Of a stretch of DNA of 64,000 nt, positions 34,539-43,246 are shown one piece after another. Position 1 is the first letter of the stretch. Every line of letters starts with the position of its first letter. The notes below the pieces were generated by a model. It had not been told where the DNA came from. It saw only the letters and a list, made by a program, of their open reading frames with translations, and did no database searches. This DNA is from Glaciecola amylolytica (GTDB lineage Bacteria; Bacteroidota; Bacteroidia; Flavobacteriales_D; Crocinitomicaceae), in contig CP034120.1 in assembly GCA_003856375.1 (NCBI GenBank), positions 1,116,001-1,180,000 of the forward strand, given 5' to 3'. The translations under genes and the position numbers were made by a program.

Positions 34539-34560
34539 TGGACATATTTTGAGATTCCTA

Positions 34561-34600
34561 ATAAAAATAAGAAAGGTCTGCCAGAAGCAAGACCTTTCTT
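34561..34600 (-). terminator. Intrinsic terminator of the PepSY-like gene
   Basis: An 11-bp stem AAGAAAGGTCT / AGACCTTTCTT with a 10-base loop. On the minus strand it is followed by a T-rich tail (ATTTTTAT). Confidence 0.75.
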
Positions 34601-34623
34601 AAGATAAATTAAGGAATTTCGGA

Positions 34624-34935
34624 TTATTTAATCACAGTTCCGTCCTCATTAAATTTCACTGTGTTTGCTTCAGCTTTGTCATTTACCAACTCCACCTCGT
34701 AATAAGGCTTTTCAGCTTTCACAATGTATGCTGTTTTAGCAGTCCATCCCTGGAAAGCTTCTGTAGTCAATGCTTTTTGAACAGGAGCAGGAAGCTCTTC
34801 CAATTTGATTTGTACTTTGTCCGGATTAGTTACTGCAGCAACTTCGATTTTTGTTTCTTGTGCTGTTGTATCTGCTTGTGCGTTTGCGAATACTGTTGTA
34901 GTAACTGCTACTGCTGCGATAATAAACTTTTTCAT
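34624..34935 (-). CDS. Exported PepSY-like small protein
   Basis: A 103-residue protein with signal peptide ending VFANAQA. The core (QIKLEELPAPVQKALTTEAFQGW, then YEVELVNDKAEANTVKFNEDGTVIK, in pieces) follows the beta-lactamase-inhibitor-like/PepSY-like pattern of small periplasmic proteins. They are often linked to two-component systems. It lies beside the NtrC-type gene but has its own terminator. Confidence 0.75.
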   Translation of the reverse strand: MKKFIIAAVAVTTTVFANAQADTTAQETKIEVAAVTNPDKVQIKLEELPAPVQKALTTEAFQGWTAKTAYIVKAEKPYYEVELVNDKAEANTVKFNEDGTVIK

Positions 34936-35152
34936 ATCAACTTATTTTAAAAGATTTCTGCAGAGTCTATAAGGAATATGATGCCAAGCAGGAAAGTGAA
35001 AATTGAAAAGGTGAAATTGAGAAGTGTAAAGCTTTTAAAATAAGTGAGTTGAATGGTGGTTTTGTTTTTTGAGTGAATGAATAATCTCTTTTTCAAAAAA
35101 CAGAAAAGTGTGGAGAAAGTCTACAGATTGGGGGAAAGAAGAACAGATGTCA

Positions 35153-35620
35153 TCACAAAATGGTAGGATCTTCCAGACTCAATTGCCGGCTGATTGTCTT
35201 CTTTAATGGAAAAAGGGAAAAGTAATAAAGCAAAGCGGCAAGAGAAATATAAATGAAATATGTATTGCTCGTAATAAGGTAAACGACATTGGAAAACAGA
35301 ATTGCTCCGTCGATCAATCCCAATTGAAGAATCTTACCACTCAGATAGCTTCGGAGTTTCGGCCGGTAATCCGTTTCATTCAGCGTTTGTGCGATGGATC
35401 TTTTCATGATGAAAATCCCGGCAGAAACGGCACTTACAACTACAATCGGAACAATTAATTGAAACAGTTCGTTGGTGTCGTCGTTTTGCAGCGAATTCGG
35501 ATCAACCAAAAGCAAAATCAGAACAGCTGAGAAGCTTAAGAGGCCAAACAACAGTCCGAGATAAATAACCAGAATTTTGGTGTAAACGCTTTGAAAGTAA
35601 GTGTTGAATTGTTCGTTCAT
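35153..35620 (-). CDS. Four-helix membrane protein, unknown function
   Basis: A 155-residue protein with four hydrophobic segments (about 15-33, 50-68, 92-112, 116-134) separated by short charged loops. No family motif is visible. The bases 34936-35152 before it contain no gene. It lies directly downstream of the DUF3127 terminator, so it is probably independently transcribed. Confidence 0.6.
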   Translation of the reverse strand: MNEQFNTYFQSVYTKILVIYLGLLFGLLSFSAVLILLLVDPNSLQNDDTNELFQLIVPIVVVSAVSAGIFIMKRSIAQTLNETDYRPKLRSYLSGKILQLGLIDGAILFSNVVYLITSNTYFIYISLAALLYYFSLFPLKKTISRQLSLEDPTIL

Positions 35621-35634
35621 GTGGTAAAGGGTTC

Positions 35635-35670
35635 AAAAAAAATCCCCTGATGTTTGCTGTCAGGGGATTT
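35635..35670 (-). terminator. Intrinsic terminator of the DUF3127 gene
   Basis: An 11-bp stem AAATCCCCTGA / TCAGGGGATTT with a 9-base loop. On the minus strand it is followed by eight T in a row. Confidence 0.88.
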
Positions 35671-35677
35671 TGAAAGA

Positions 35678-36076
35678 TTAAAACGGTAAATCATCATCGT
35701 CACTCGGAGCCGTAGAAGCGCTTGGTGTAGCGATCGGATCCAGGTTCATTGCACTTGGTCCTCCAGCCGGAATTCCTCCACCCATAGATGAAGCAGCACC
35801 AACTCGCTCGATTCTCCAAGCTTCAAGCGTGTTAAAGTATTTCACTTCTCCTTGCGGACTAGTCCATTCACGACCTCTTAAGTTAAATGATACTTCAATT
35901 TGATCCTGCAGATTAAATCCATCAACCAAACTACACTTGTCTTGCGTTAATTGAAACAAGATATCCTGAGGATACATACTTGCATTATCAGTTAAAACAA
36001 ATTCTCTTTTCGAAAACTTTTCTGATACTTGAACAGTATCATTTTTCACCTTTAAGATTCCGGATATTTTAAACAT
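35678..36076 (-). CDS. DUF3127 OB-fold protein with SSB-like acidic tail
   Basis: A 132-residue protein. The DUF3127 domain (about 1-85: ISGILKVKNDTVQVSEKFSKREFVL, then QIEVSFNLRGREWTSPQGEVKYFNTLEAWRI, in pieces) is an OB-fold. It is followed by a Gly/Pro/Ser-rich linker and the terminus SDDDDLPF. The SSB in this window ends DPNDDLPF, so DUF3127 carries the same type of docking tip. A DNA- or repair-linked role is inferred. It lies 24 bp downstream of the flavin reductase gene. Confidence 0.88.
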   Translation of the reverse strand: MFKISGILKVKNDTVQVSEKFSKREFVLTDNASMYPQDILFQLTQDKCSLVDGFNLQDQIEVSFNLRGREWTSPQGEVKYFNTLEAWRIERVGAASSMGGGIPAGGPSAMNLDPIATPSASTAPSDDDDLPF

Positions 36077-36100
36077 ATTTCTACGGGTTATTTACACTAT

Positions 36101-36994
36101 TTAGTCATTAAAAGAAAGCAGGGTCATCCATGCTCCTTCAATATCATTTTGATTAATTAATTCTTTTGCACGCTGGTGCAGAGCCAGTTCCAATTTTGCA
36201 GGCTCGTCTTCTAAAGTTAAGAATAAATCACTTAATTCCAAGAGCTTATATTCGTTTACATCCGTTTCATTCGGGATTTCGGTAACGCCTGCCAGTTGAG
36301 CCAGATCGTTTCCGGTTAAAACAGAACTCTGAAGAATATCTTCCGGAAGCTGGTCAAAACCAATACCGATAGTGGTAATGGGTTTGGTGATTTCAAACAT
36401 GGAAGCTTCATTTGCGTGGCAGTACCAATTTCCTCCCATTCGGGCCACTAGATTGATCTTTTTTTGATCGATTGTTCCGTCTTCAGCCAGAACTTCTTCG
36501 TGAATATGGATTTTTGTTACTTCACAAATCACCAGATTTCCTGCACCGCCCTGATCTCCCAGTTCTTTTACTTCCAAAACCTTGCATTCAAACTGAACAG
36601 GAGCTTCTAGAACCCGCATGGGTTTGATGGTATCGGAAGCAACGGGAGTCAGTCCTGATTTTACAAATTCATCCACATCCGATGCGAAAGGAGAACTGCT
36701 CAAACTCATTTGATGCAGGATATCGTAATTCACAATGTTGATAACTACCTCCGGAACCTTCTTCACATTGTTGTAAGTGTCCTTGGTTGTATTTGTTCGT
36801 CCGTTACGTGCCGGAGAAAAAATCAATATCGGTGGGGCCGCTGAAAAAACATTGAAAAAACTAAACGGAGATAAGTTGTTTACACCGTTTTCGTCAATGG
36901 TGGAAGCAAATGCGATCGGTCTCGGACCAATTGCACCGAGCAAATAGCCATGTAATTTGGGAATCGGAAGTTCCTTCGGATCGAGCGTTAACAT
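36101..36994 (-). CDS. Flavin reductase family protein
   Basis: A 297-residue FMN-binding split-barrel protein. It has GPRPIAFASTIDENGVNNLSPFSFFNVFSAAPP (in pieces, residues 26-60), and NTTKDTYNN with VVINIVNYDILHQMSLSSSPF. The family reduces flavins with NAD(P)H or uses bound FMN for redox chemistry; the partner is unknown. It ends 24 bp before the DUF3127 start, so possibly one transcript. Confidence 0.85.
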   Translation of the reverse strand: MLTLDPKELPIPKLHGYLLGAIGPRPIAFASTIDENGVNNLSPFSFFNVFSAAPPILIFSPARNGRTNTTKDTYNNVKKVPEVVINIVNYDILHQMSLSSSPFASDVDEFVKSGLTPVASDTIKPMRVLEAPVQFECKVLEVKELGDQGGAGNLVICEVTKIHIHEEVLAEDGTIDQKKINLVARMGGNWYCHANEASMFEITKPITTIGIGFDQLPEDILQSSVLTGNDLAQLAGVTEIPNETDVNEYKLLELSDLFLTLEDEPAKLELALHQRAKELINQNDIEGAWMTLLSFND

Positions 36995-37093
36995 CTGTTG
37001 AATTTTTTACAAAAGTACCAAAATCAAAAAGGCATTTTCAATCGACCGTGAGAATTAATTAACAAAATTCGAAAGTGAATTTCCGGGATGAAA

Positions 37094-38146
37094 TTATCGG
37101 ATAATCTTTTTGCTGATCTTTCCGTTTGCACTTTCCACTGTTATCAGATACATCCCGGATGAATAATTGCTTAAATCAAGAGTTGTTGTTTCTGTGATAG
37201 GTGAATTTACAATGGTTTTTCCGGACAAATCAACTACTGAATAGGTCAGATTATCCTGATGTTCTGTTATTTCTATGGTTGCTTTTTGTGTTTCGGAATT
37301 GTAGAAGACATTCACAAAGTTGTCGAGACTGTTTTCATCCATACTTGCTGTAATTCCGCCTTCTTCAATAAAAACACCTGAATCGAAAGAAGCATCACCT
37401 CCATCGGCAATTAAAATGATGATGTGATAGGTAAATCCCGGATGAACATGCGTTGTTGCGATTAAAGGAATGGTGAAGCCATCATATTGAAGATAAGAAT
37501 CGGAACTGTTGTATGGTGCGTTGCTTCCATTCCCGTTTTCAATAAAATAGGAAGGATTACTTGCCGGAACCGATCCGTTAATCCCATTAGGATTTCCATT
37601 ATTGATATTGTTTGTTGTAATGTAACTATTAGGACCGATTCGGGCAATATTTTCGTTATAAACACCTTCTCCCATGACATAAATTGCAAATGCATCGACT
37701 ATTGAAGATCCAACAGACTCCGGGTATTCTTCTGATCCGAATTGATACTTTATCTTTAATGTATTCCCCTTTGGAACCAAATCAAAATCTATTCGAGCAC
37801 AATTTTGATAAGTTCCTGTTGGAAAGAGAGGAAGGAAGCTCGGATGCGAATTGCCCGGATAACCATTATCTACTCCTGCTTTTGTTTCATCATTCGGGCC
37901 AAGAGCTGAGTACCTGGATCCTGTAGTCATTAAAAGTCCACTGGTAATTGACATATTATTCGTGTTTGCGGAAAAATATGCAACAGCTTCCGGAGCTCCC
38001 TGATAAGTTATATTACTAATAGTTACAGCCGAACCTGCAAGTGATTGAAGAATGGTTTCCTGAAGATTGTTTCCACCAAGAATAAGCTGTCCGGATGAAC
38101 AGAATGGAAGAATGCAGATCAGAATCAGGTGGAAAAATGTTTTCAT
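37094..38146 (-). CDS. Choice-of-anchor L domain protein with T9SS sorting domain
   Basis: A 350-residue exported protein (ATG at 38146; MKTFFHLILICILPFCSSGQ signal peptide). The choice-of-anchor L domain has YQFGSEEYPESVGSSIVDAFAIYV and ASFDSGVFIEEGG. The C-terminal 70-80 residues form a type A sorting domain ending GMYLITVESANGKISKKIIR (in pieces). A surface or secreted role is likely, and it may bind glycans or matrix. Neighbours give no pathway clue. Confidence 0.85.
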   Translation of the reverse strand: MKTFFHLILICILPFCSSGQLILGGNNLQETILQSLAGSAVTISNITYQGAPEAVAYFSANTNNMSITSGLLMTTGSRYSALGPNDETKAGVDNGYPGNSHPSFLPLFPTGTYQNCARIDFDLVPKGNTLKIKYQFGSEEYPESVGSSIVDAFAIYVMGEGVYNENIARIGPNSYITTNNINNGNPNGINGSVPASNPSYFIENGNGSNAPYNSSDSYLQYDGFTIPLIATTHVHPGFTYHIIILIADGGDASFDSGVFIEEGGITASMDENSLDNFVNVFYNSETQKATIEITEHQDNLTYSVVDLSGKTIVNSPITETTTLDLSNYSSGMYLITVESANGKISKKIIR

Positions 38147-38205
38147 TGGTTGATTTTTCCACAAAAGTAATGAAATCAGCCTGACCTTTTAAAGTCCTTT
38201 CCGGA

Positions 38206-39843
38206 TTACTTTTTCAAAATACGGATATAGAGATTGGTGTTCAGTTCAAACGAATAATCATGCCCGATTTGATAGGAGTTCCATTTTGAATTGCAGGCAA
38301 GTCGCTGCTTTCCATTCATGATCGGCATGTCGAAATCCTCGATACAATTGATCCAACGATATTTCACCTTGCTTTTTTTGTGCTTCAATTGCAAAACCGG
38401 CGGATTTTTGGCTCTGAGATACTGATCGAAAACTTTCGACAGATCCATTCCCAATTCTGTGCTCATGAATTGTTCGATTTGTTCAGTTGTAACGGTCTGA
38501 TGGTAAAAAACAGTATTCATTTTCCGCAGCATCATGCGAAACAGCGAGTCGTTTCCATAGATTGTGCGAATGGTATGAAGCATGTTTGCACCTTTGTAAT
38601 ACATATCGCCGCTTCCTTCTTCCTGAACGCCGTATGGCCCGATAATCGGCTTGTCGTTCATGATGTTTTTACGCAATCCGCGGCAATATTTGTCTCCGGC
38701 CTCGGTTCCAAACCAATAATCGGTGAAAAGTGTTTCGCTGTAGCAGGTAAATCCTTCGTGAATCCACATGTCTGCAATATCTTTGGAAGTAATGTTATTT
38801 CCATACCATTCGTGCCCGCTTTCGTGAACAATGATGAAATCCCATTTCAAACCTTCTCCCGTTCCGCTTAAATCGCGCCCCATGTATCCGTTTTGAAATC
38901 CGTTTCCGTAAGCAACTGCACTTTGATGTTCCATCCCCAAATGCGGGGCTTCGACCAATTTGTATCCGTCTTCATAGAAAGGATAAGGTCCGAACCAATA
39001 TTCCAGCGCTTTCAGTGTTTTCGGAGCATCCTGAAATTGTTTTTTTGCTTTTTCTTCGTTTCCTCTCAAAACCCAGTAATCGATTTCCAGGTTTCCCTTT
39101 TCACCGTAGAAATGGTCGTGAATGTTCACGTAATCTCCGATGTAAGGAATCATGCAGTAATTGTTGATCGGATTTTTAACCGTCCAGGAATACCTTGCCT
39201 GATCGTTCTTCAAAACTTCTTTTCCGAGAAATAATCCGTTGCTGACACAAACCAGATCAGCCGGACAAGTATAATGCATTGTTACTCCGTTATCCGGCTC
39301 GTCGTATTGGGAATCTTTGCACGGAAACCAGACGCTGGCTCCCAATCCCTGACAAGCAACAGAAACCCACGGCTTGTCGTTTTTATCTTTCGACCAGATA
39401 ATTCCTCCGTCCCAGGGCGGATTTTGTGCAACACGCGGTTTCCCGTGAAAATAAGCGATCAACTCATTGCTTGTTTGTTCAGCTCCGTCATGTGATTCAA
39501 AAAGAATCAGATAAGCGGCTCCTTTTTTGGTGATTTTCGAATGAGGAACCATGCTTCCATTGATAGAAACACTGTCTAAAATCATTGGATCCTGCAGGTC
39601 AAGCTGTAGTGTACTCACAACAACCACTTCCTTTAATCCGTTTTCTGATTTGTCGAAAGTGATGACATTTTTTCCGCGAATTTCTTTTTTCCCGATATCG
39701 AATTCCACACTCAGATCATAGTGTTTCAAATCCCACCAATTGCGGGTAGGTCCGTATCCTCCGCGCAGCGAATCCGCCTGGGAGAATTGACTATAAGCCG
39801 GAAGTGTAAAGGCCAATAAAAAAATAACAAGTAACAATTTCAT
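38206..39843 (-). CDS. M1 family metallopeptidase
   Basis: A 545-residue exported aminopeptidase-like enzyme (signal peptide MKLLLVIFLLAFTLPAYSQ). It has the M1 exopeptidase-type motif GMEHQSAVAYG and the zinc site HESGHEW followed exactly 18 residues later by the third ligand glutamate in HEGF. It has an N-terminal beta saddle and no C-terminal HEAT domain, so it is shorter than the full 800-900-residue aminopeptidases. It likely trims peptides in the periplasm or outside. Confidence 0.92.
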   Translation of the reverse strand: MKLLLVIFLLAFTLPAYSQFSQADSLRGGYGPTRNWWDLKHYDLSVEFDIGKKEIRGKNVITFDKSENGLKEVVVVSTLQLDLQDPMILDSVSINGSMVPHSKITKKGAAYLILFESHDGAEQTSNELIAYFHGKPRVAQNPPWDGGIIWSKDKNDKPWVSVACQGLGASVWFPCKDSQYDEPDNGVTMHYTCPADLVCVSNGLFLGKEVLKNDQARYSWTVKNPINNYCMIPYIGDYVNIHDHFYGEKGNLEIDYWVLRGNEEKAKKQFQDAPKTLKALEYWFGPYPFYEDGYKLVEAPHLGMEHQSAVAYGNGFQNGYMGRDLSGTGEGLKWDFIIVHESGHEWYGNNITSKDIADMWIHEGFTCYSETLFTDYWFGTEAGDKYCRGLRKNIMNDKPIIGPYGVQEEGSGDMYYKGANMLHTIRTIYGNDSLFRMMLRKMNTVFYHQTVTTEQIEQFMSTELGMDLSKVFDQYLRAKNPPVLQLKHKKSKVKYRWINCIEDFDMPIMNGKQRLACNSKWNSYQIGHDYSFELNTNLYIRILKK

Positions 39844-39948
39844 GGAAAAAGTTTTTTCGAAGGTAATAATTCCTTTTTTATGACTGTATTTAGTAGTTTC
39901 TGATCTTCAGTATTTTCCCTGAAAAGGAATTTCTCATAATTTAGAAGC

Positions 39949-39956
39949 TAATTTTG
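39949..39956 (+). promoter_or_regulatory. -7 box candidate
   Basis: TAATTTTG, exact TAnnTTTG, ending 8 bp before the ATG at 39965, so the leader is very short. Confidence 0.45.
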
Positions 39957-39964
39957 AAATAAAA

Positions 39965-40447
39965 ATGAAATCATCACTAACGGTCATTACAAAGCATATT
40001 CATTTGATATCAAGAATCTTATTGCTGTTTTCAATGGCGATTATTATTTGTTCCTGTGCATCCAGAAAATCGAATGGACAGTTGGTTTGTGAATATGTGC
40101 CCGGAGTGCCTTCCAAATTAATCAGCCAATCTGTTGAACCAATTGATGATACATTGTCCGTTTTTTCACTGCATTTGAATTGGCTGAATAAGGATTCTTA
40201 CTACAATTCCACAGAAATTCTACTTTCCGAGTTGAGATCAAAAACAAATGCTTTGTACGAGTATGATCGCACAAAATCCAATGAAATAACTGTGAAACCG
40301 GGTGATTACTCCATTAAAGTCCTTTGTCGCGAGTCTCCGGATTTTGTTATTGACTCTTTGCACATAGAACCGGGGAATAAGTACCGACTCGAAATTTTGC
40401 TTGGAAGAGAATCAGGATTTCAAACGGTTCAAATAAGGAAAAAATAA
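39965..40447 (+). CDS. Predicted lipoprotein
   Basis: A 160-residue protein with a long charged N-terminus before the hydrophobic segment and lipobox IICSCASR (Cys31). A beta-rich domain follows, with VKPGDYSIKVLCRESPDFVIDSLHIEPGNKYRLEI (in pieces), resembling carboxypeptidase-regulatory-like/Ig strands. The role is unknown. An alternative start may lie nearer the hydrophobic segment. Confidence 0.65.
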   Translation: MKSSLTVITKHIHLISRILLLFSMAIIICSCASRKSNGQLVCEYVPGVPSKLISQSVEPIDDTLSVFSLHLNWLNKDSYYNSTEILLSELRSKTNALYEYDRTKSNEITVKPGDYSIKVLCRESPDFVIDSLHIEPGNKYRLEILLGRESGFQTVQIRKK

Positions 40448-40545
40448 CTTCCGGGCAAGTGCGTTTTTCTTGAAAACCACTGGTAGCGGGCCTCTAAAGG
40501 TTTCTAACGGTTATGAAACGGATAAAATTGTAAACGTAGTCTTCA

Positions 40546-40929
40546 TCAGCTAGCGCTCTTCTTCTTACCGGAACTGTGTTTTTCATGACTCTCCGCCAAC
40601 CGAAACAGCACCATTTCTTTGATCAACTTTATAGGAAGTGGCTCATTCAATGGAAATTGAACAGATCCTTTTCCTTGTTTGTATTTCGATAATTCCTTTG
40701 CAAAGGCTTCATGTCCGGTTGGAGTGGCATAGAATCCGATATGTGATTTGTATCCTGCGAAATAAACCAACGGTTTTCCATTGACTTTATAAGCAGGCAT
40801 TCCATAAGAGATCGATTCGACGGCTTCCGGAGCAGTTTCCAGAATCAATTTTCTGATAGCAATTAATCGCTCCCAGGTTTCGTTTTCAAACTCCAGGATG
40901 TATTCGTCTACGTTGGTGAAAGTCTTCAT
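40546..40929 (-). CDS. DUF1801 (YdhG-like) protein
   Basis: A 127-residue protein with ERLIAIRKLILETAPEAVESISYGMPAYKVNGKPLVYFAGYKSHIGFY (in pieces). This is the DUF1801/YdhG (iron chaperone-like) pattern of about 120 residues, ending in a Lys/Ser-rich tail. The molecular role is not established. It stands alone. Confidence 0.85.
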   Translation of the reverse strand: MKTFTNVDEYILEFENETWERLIAIRKLILETAPEAVESISYGMPAYKVNGKPLVYFAGYKSHIGFYATPTGHEAFAKELSKYKQGKGSVQFPLNEPLPIKLIKEMVLFRLAESHEKHSSGKKKSAS

Positions 40930-41005
40930 TTCCTTTATATTTCAGGACGTTTAGATAGCGACAGCTAGTACCCTGGCGTCCAATTTCAGATAAATATAAT
41001 CCAAA

Positions 41006-41281
41006 TTAAAGTTTGAACGAAAGCCCGTTTTCGATTAGGAGTCTTTTGAGGACAGGAATGGAACTTTTACCGATTCCGTGGAGTTTTAGGATGTCCTTTT
41101 CACTAAAAAGCGACAACTTTTCAAGCGAGTCGATTTGTGCGTTTTCAAGTGCTCTTCTTGCCGGAGCTGAAAGAACGGAAAAGATTCCGCTTTCTGCTTT
41201 TCTCAAATTCTCACAAACAGGACAAGTAGGGCAGTCACTTGTTTTGAAATAACGATGCCCTTTTTCACACTTTTGTTCCAT
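41006..41281 (-). CDS. Zinc-ribbon plus RNA polymerase alpha-CTD-like (HhH) protein
   Basis: A 91-residue protein. Four cysteines (C4, C17, C20, C23) suggest an N-terminal zinc ribbon. The C-terminal part (about 40-90) has FSEKDILKLHGIGKSSIPVLKRLLIENGLSF, a helix-hairpin-helix like the RNA polymerase alpha C-terminal domain. It overlaps the HPP gene by 17 nt. DNA or RNA polymerase interaction is possible but unproven. Confidence 0.75.
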   Translation of the reverse strand: MEQKCEKGHRYFKTSDCPTCPVCENLRKAESGIFSVLSAPARRALENAQIDSLEKLSLFSEKDILKLHGIGKSSIPVLKRLLIENGLSFKL

Positions 41282-41888
41282 CGAGCGGCAGAGCTTTATG
41301 TTTTTTCTTTTTCTTCTTGCGGATGTACTTGGTCAGGCGGTTATTCGTAGGGTATTTTCTGTTTTTGGTCAGATTATTTGCAATCAGTGCAACTACCAAT
41401 AAAATAAGAACGCCTGTTAAAACAGGAGAAAGAACATAGGTAAATCCCAATGCTTTCACTTTCGGAGTTCCGATTACGGCGATCAAAGCAGTTGCTCCTC
41501 CGGGAGGGTGAAGTGTTTTGGTCATTTGCATGGCCACAATAGATAAACTCACTGCCAGCGGTGCCGAAATCCAGACAGGTTCGGGGATCAATTTAAAAAC
41601 GCACACACCGATGAAAGCTGAAATAACATGTCCTCCAACCAGATTTCTAGGCTGTGCCAAAGGACTTTGAATTGCTCCGTAGATCAAAACGCTACTGGCT
41701 CCGAAAGAACCGATCAGGAAAATGTTTTCAAGTCTGTCGAGTGACAGCGACTGAATAAAAGCAATTAAACCGATTCCGAAAAAAGAGCCGAAAAAGGTCC
41801 AGAAATGCTCCTTAAAATCAACCAGTGTTTCTTTGTAGAGAACATACCTTGCTCTTCGAATCGACTTGTTACCTTTCTTTTTATTCAT
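41265..41888 (-). CDS. HPP family integral membrane protein
   Basis: A 207-residue protein with about four to five membrane segments and the family-defining LHPPGGATALIAV motif. HPP proteins are linked to nitrite or anion transport in some bacteria and plastids. Basic tails at both ends (KKKGNKSIRRARY and KYIRKKKKKKHK) suggest cytoplasmic termini. Probably cotranscribed with the alpha-CTD-like gene. Confidence 0.88.
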   Translation of the reverse strand: MNKKKGNKSIRRARYVLYKETLVDFKEHFWTFFGSFFGIGLIAFIQSLSLDRLENIFLIGSFGASSVLIYGAIQSPLAQPRNLVGGHVISAFIGVCVFKLIPEPVWISAPLAVSLSIVAMQMTKTLHPPGGATALIAVIGTPKVKALGFTYVLSPVLTGVLILLVVALIANNLTKNRKYPTNNRLTKYIRKKKKKKHKALPLDGTKV

Positions 41889-41937
41889 GCTTCCCGCAAA
41901 GTTAGCAACTATTTCAGTTTTTTGTTTCTGACCCGAA

Positions 41938-42411
41938 TCAGGAATTTTTCACGGAACAGTTGGCGATGTGAGTTACCGGAAAATTACAGGAGTTCGCAAT
42001 GAAACACTGTTTGCGGGCTTCATGGTGCAAACGGTTGGCTTCTTCAATTCGTGCTGCATCTGTGATCACAACTTCCGGATGAAGTACGACCGAAACAAAA
42101 TGACCACCATTTTTGTCTTCAACCATGGTTCCGAGAGGAGTGTCCTGATAATCTGAAACAATGATTCCTGCATCGGCACAAAGATGTAGATACCAAAGCA
42201 TGTGACAACTTGAAAGGGAGATGATGAATAGGTCTTCCGGGTTGTGTTTTGTGCTGTCTCCGCGGAATGCGGAATCTGCAGAGCACGATAAATCCGGTTT
42301 TCCGGCTACGTGAGCATCGAAGTTCCGATCGTAGGAGGTATAACTGCTTGTTCCTTCGCCTCTGTTTCCCGTCCAGGAAATAAGCGCTTTGTATGTGTGT
42401 TCCCGATTCAT
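41938..42411 (-). CDS. OsmC family protein
   Basis: A 157-residue OsmC/Ohr-fold protein with the peroxidatic cysteine in SLSSCHMLWYL and the second in ANSCNFPV. This pair supports organic-hydroperoxide reduction. SAM methyltransferase lies 1 bp upstream, so the two genes are cotranscribed. The substrate is not inferable. Confidence 0.88.
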   Translation of the reverse strand: MNREHTYKALISWTGNRGEGTSSYTSYDRNFDAHVAGKPDLSCSADSAFRGDSTKHNPEDLFIISLSSCHMLWYLHLCADAGIIVSDYQDTPLGTMVEDKNGGHFVSVVLHPEVVITDAARIEEANRLHHEARKQCFIANSCNFPVTHIANCSVKNS

Positions 42412-42412
42412 T

Positions 42413-43072
42413 TTAAAGTTTGTTTTTCAGAACCAATGTAGAGAAAAATCGCTCTACTGATTCACCTGTTTTTGTTTTTACGACTTCTGTTTGTTCATCC
42501 GCACGATCCAGCTGGAAGTTCGTTCCGGAAATGATCTCAAGAATTTCATCCGGATTGTAGAGTGTGAACCCGAAAGCGGTGAAAGGAAGCATTTCCATGA
42601 AACTGCGGTGAGCAAAGGTAAGAGCAAGTGTTCCGTTCGGTTTCAAAATCCGTGACAACTCGGAAAAAACCATTTTCGGATCTTTCCAGAAATAAATCGT
42701 GTTTACGGTGAAAACTTTGTCGACAGTATCTGCTTCGAGCGGCATTTTCTCTCCGTCATAAAGAAGGAAACGCGCTTTTCCGGATTCAAAAGCATTCCGG
42801 TTTAATTGTTTGGCTTCTTCGTGCATTAAAGTCGAAATTTCCAAACCTGTATAGTGAAGATCGTTTGATTGAGATAACAGAAAATCGAGATGCCCTGCGT
42901 TTCCATGACCCAATTCCAAAATGGAATCGCCTGCTGCTAATTGAAGGTTTGAAATGGAATTTTTGGTCATTCCGATATTGGTTTCATTCATCATTTCAGC
43001 AACTTCAATCCCTTTTTCTCCTGAAGGATTTCCTAGTTGAGCTGCGAGTGCTTCAAGCTGTTCTTTTTCCAT
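42413..43072 (-). CDS. Class I SAM-dependent methyltransferase
   Basis: A 219-residue methyltransferase of the Methyltransf_11 type. SAM motif I is ILELGHGNAGHLDFLL, with motif II LLYDGEKMPLEADTVDKVFTVNTIYFW and ILKPNGTLAL. The substrate is unknown; it precedes the OsmC gene by 1 bp. The segment from 43073 to 43246 carries a dispersed repeat. Confidence 0.88.
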   Translation of the reverse strand: MEKEQLEALAAQLGNPSGEKGIEVAEMMNETNIGMTKNSISNLQLAAGDSILELGHGNAGHLDFLLSQSNDLHYTGLEISTLMHEEAKQLNRNAFESGKARFLLYDGEKMPLEADTVDKVFTVNTIYFWKDPKMVFSELSRILKPNGTLALTFAHRSFMEMLPFTAFGFTLYNPDEILEIISGTNFQLDRADEQTEVVKTKTGESVERFFSTLVLKNKL

Positions 43073-43090
43073 GGGTTCTTTATTTACTAA

Positions 43091-43171
43091 ATTACGAATT
43101 ACGGATCATTGATTTCGATAGCTATCGGAATTTAATCCTTTTGAATTATTTGAACCTTTTTCATCGGGAAT
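43091..43171. repeat. Dispersed intergenic repeat, copy 2
   Basis: Matches 24477-24555 with about a dozen differences. It holds the perfect palindrome CGATAGCTATCG, which is damaged at one base in copy 1. Confidence 0.75.
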
Positions 43172-43246
43172 TGGCATTTCGTAATTAACAATTAATGTTC
43201 ACCTAACATTAAAGCAGTGGAATAAGGAGAATTTTGCAGAAAAAAA

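Noticed and set aside
38380-38871. 163-codon plus-strand frame
   Set aside because: Antisense to the M1 peptidase, which carries the exact HEXXH-x18-E zinc site.
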